Of a stretch of 64,000 bases of DNA, positions 63,627-64,000 are shown in pieces. Location: assembly GCF_001613165.1 (NCBI RefSeq), contig NZ_BDBV01000002.1, positions 1 through 64,000 on the forward strand, read 5' to 3'. The first letter of the stretch is position 1, and each line of letters starts with the position of its first letter. The translations under genes were made by a program, and so were the position numbers. This DNA comes from Nocardia mexicana NBRC 108244. GTDB lineage: Bacteria > Actinomycetota > Actinomycetes > Mycobacteriales > Mycobacteriaceae. The notes beneath the pieces were generated by a model. That model had not been told where the DNA came from and did not search any database. It was given only the letters and a program-made list of their open reading frames with translations.

Positions 63627-64000
63627 ATGCGCATTGGAGCACACGTCCGCCAAGACAGTGATCCGATCGGCTTCGGTGAACGCCTCGGTGCCGATGTCAT
63701 CCAGATGTTCGTGGTGGACCCGCAGAGCTGGGACAAACCGCAGCCGCATCCGCGGGCCGAGGAGATCAAGGCCAGCCCGATCGATGTGGTGGTGCACTCC
63801 TCGTACCAGATCAACGTCGCCAGCACGAATAACCGCCTGCGCATGCCCTCGCGCAACGCCGTCGCGCAGCAGGCGCAGGCCGCGGCCGACCTGGGCGCGT
63901 TCGGGCTGGTCGTGCACGGCGGCCACGTGCGTTCCGACGCCGAGATCGAGGCCGGAATCGTCAACTGGCGCAAGCTGTTCGACCGCCAGCAGGAGAAGGG
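63627..64000 (+). CDS. Endonuclease IV, N-terminal part (cut by window edge)
   Basis: The first 124 residues of a TIM-barrel AP endonuclease that cuts at abasic DNA sites in base excision repair. The start MRIGAHVRQDSD, the block LGADVIQMFVVDPQSWD, VVVHSSYQINVAS and GLVVHGGHV with the zinc-ligand His residues match endonuclease IV. ATG 63627 follows GGATTCC. The gene runs out of the window. A sugar phosphate isomerase of the same fold is less likely. Confidence 0.85.
   Translation, partial: MRIGAHVRQDSDPIGFGERLGADVIQMFVVDPQSWDKPQPHPRAEEIKASPIDVVVHSSYQINVASTNNRLRMPSRNAVAQQAQAAADLGAFGLVVHGGHVRSDAEIEAGIVNWRKLFDRQQEK

Overview
The window is high-GC actinobacterial chromosome, most likely Nocardia or a close relative in the Mycobacteriales. 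The evidence is GTG/ATG starts with GGAGG-type ribosome sites, about 70% GC by eye, and long blocks in the gene order known from Mycobacterium tuberculosis Rv3241c-Rv3268. These blocks include hpf, comF, lpqB-mtrB-mtrA, tmk, sahH, alkB, fbiB-fbiA, whiB2, manB, a TobH-like gene, manA, wbbL, rmlD, a LytR-CpsA-Psr gene and a TIGR03089 gene. The genus is an inference.

Layout. 1-4058: two tandem DesA3-like fatty acid desaturases (the first cut by the window edge), a BluB-like enzyme and a thiolase. 4157-6929: a compact lasso-peptide cluster, including a 38-residue precursor gene whose 18-residue core is predicted to close through Gly1 and Glu8. 7299-18502: ribosome hibernation factor, ComF, the MtrAB-LpqB envelope signalling operon, thymidylate kinase, a glycerophosphodiesterase lipoprotein, S-adenosylhomocysteinase and an alkane hydroxylase without rubredoxins. 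18817-22574: a CitA/DctS-type two-component system divergent from a DctA-type transporter. 22706-24068: a lone ADP-ribosyltransferase-like protein and a NUDIX hydrolase. 24131-33869: F420 genes fbiB-fbiA, whiB2, DUF3499, the mannose-activation genes manB and manA, and a cation diffusion facilitator. 33961-36646: a phytoene-dehydrogenase-like flavoprotein and a TetR/DUF4267 pair with twin operators. 36719-42135: GDP-mannose synthesis, the arabinogalactan linker genes wbbL and rmlD, and a LytR-CpsA-Psr ligase. 42380-49881: P450, carboxylesterase, Rdx and YchJ proteins, an SbcC-like ATPase with a CxxC hook overlapping a small partner, and a DinB protein. 49975-57813: a four-gene translationally coupled operon, SWIM/DUF5691 - MoxR - DUF5682 - VWA. 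57925-64000: an FtsX/MacB-type ABC exporter, a PAP2 phosphatase, a Ser/Thr kinase and the start of an endonuclease IV gene.

How the genes work together. MtrAB-LpqB couples envelope state to transcription. ManB, ManA and the guanylyltransferase supply GDP-mannose for mannolipids, while WbbL, RmlD and the LCP protein build and attach arabinogalactan. FbiA and FbiB make coenzyme F420. The DctSR-like pair probably controls the adjacent dicarboxylate transporter. The lasso cluster needs a precursor, leader-binding protein, protease and cyclase, and all four are present with no transporter beside them.

The intergenic DNA is unusually structured. An 80-nt nested palindrome occurs three times. Two loci share the order palindrome A, 24-nt tandem repeats, palindrome B. 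Four direct repeats lie upstream of the lasso precursor. The candidates for a little-described system are the lasso cluster, the SWIM-MoxR-DUF5682-VWA operon and the SbcC-like ATPase pair.
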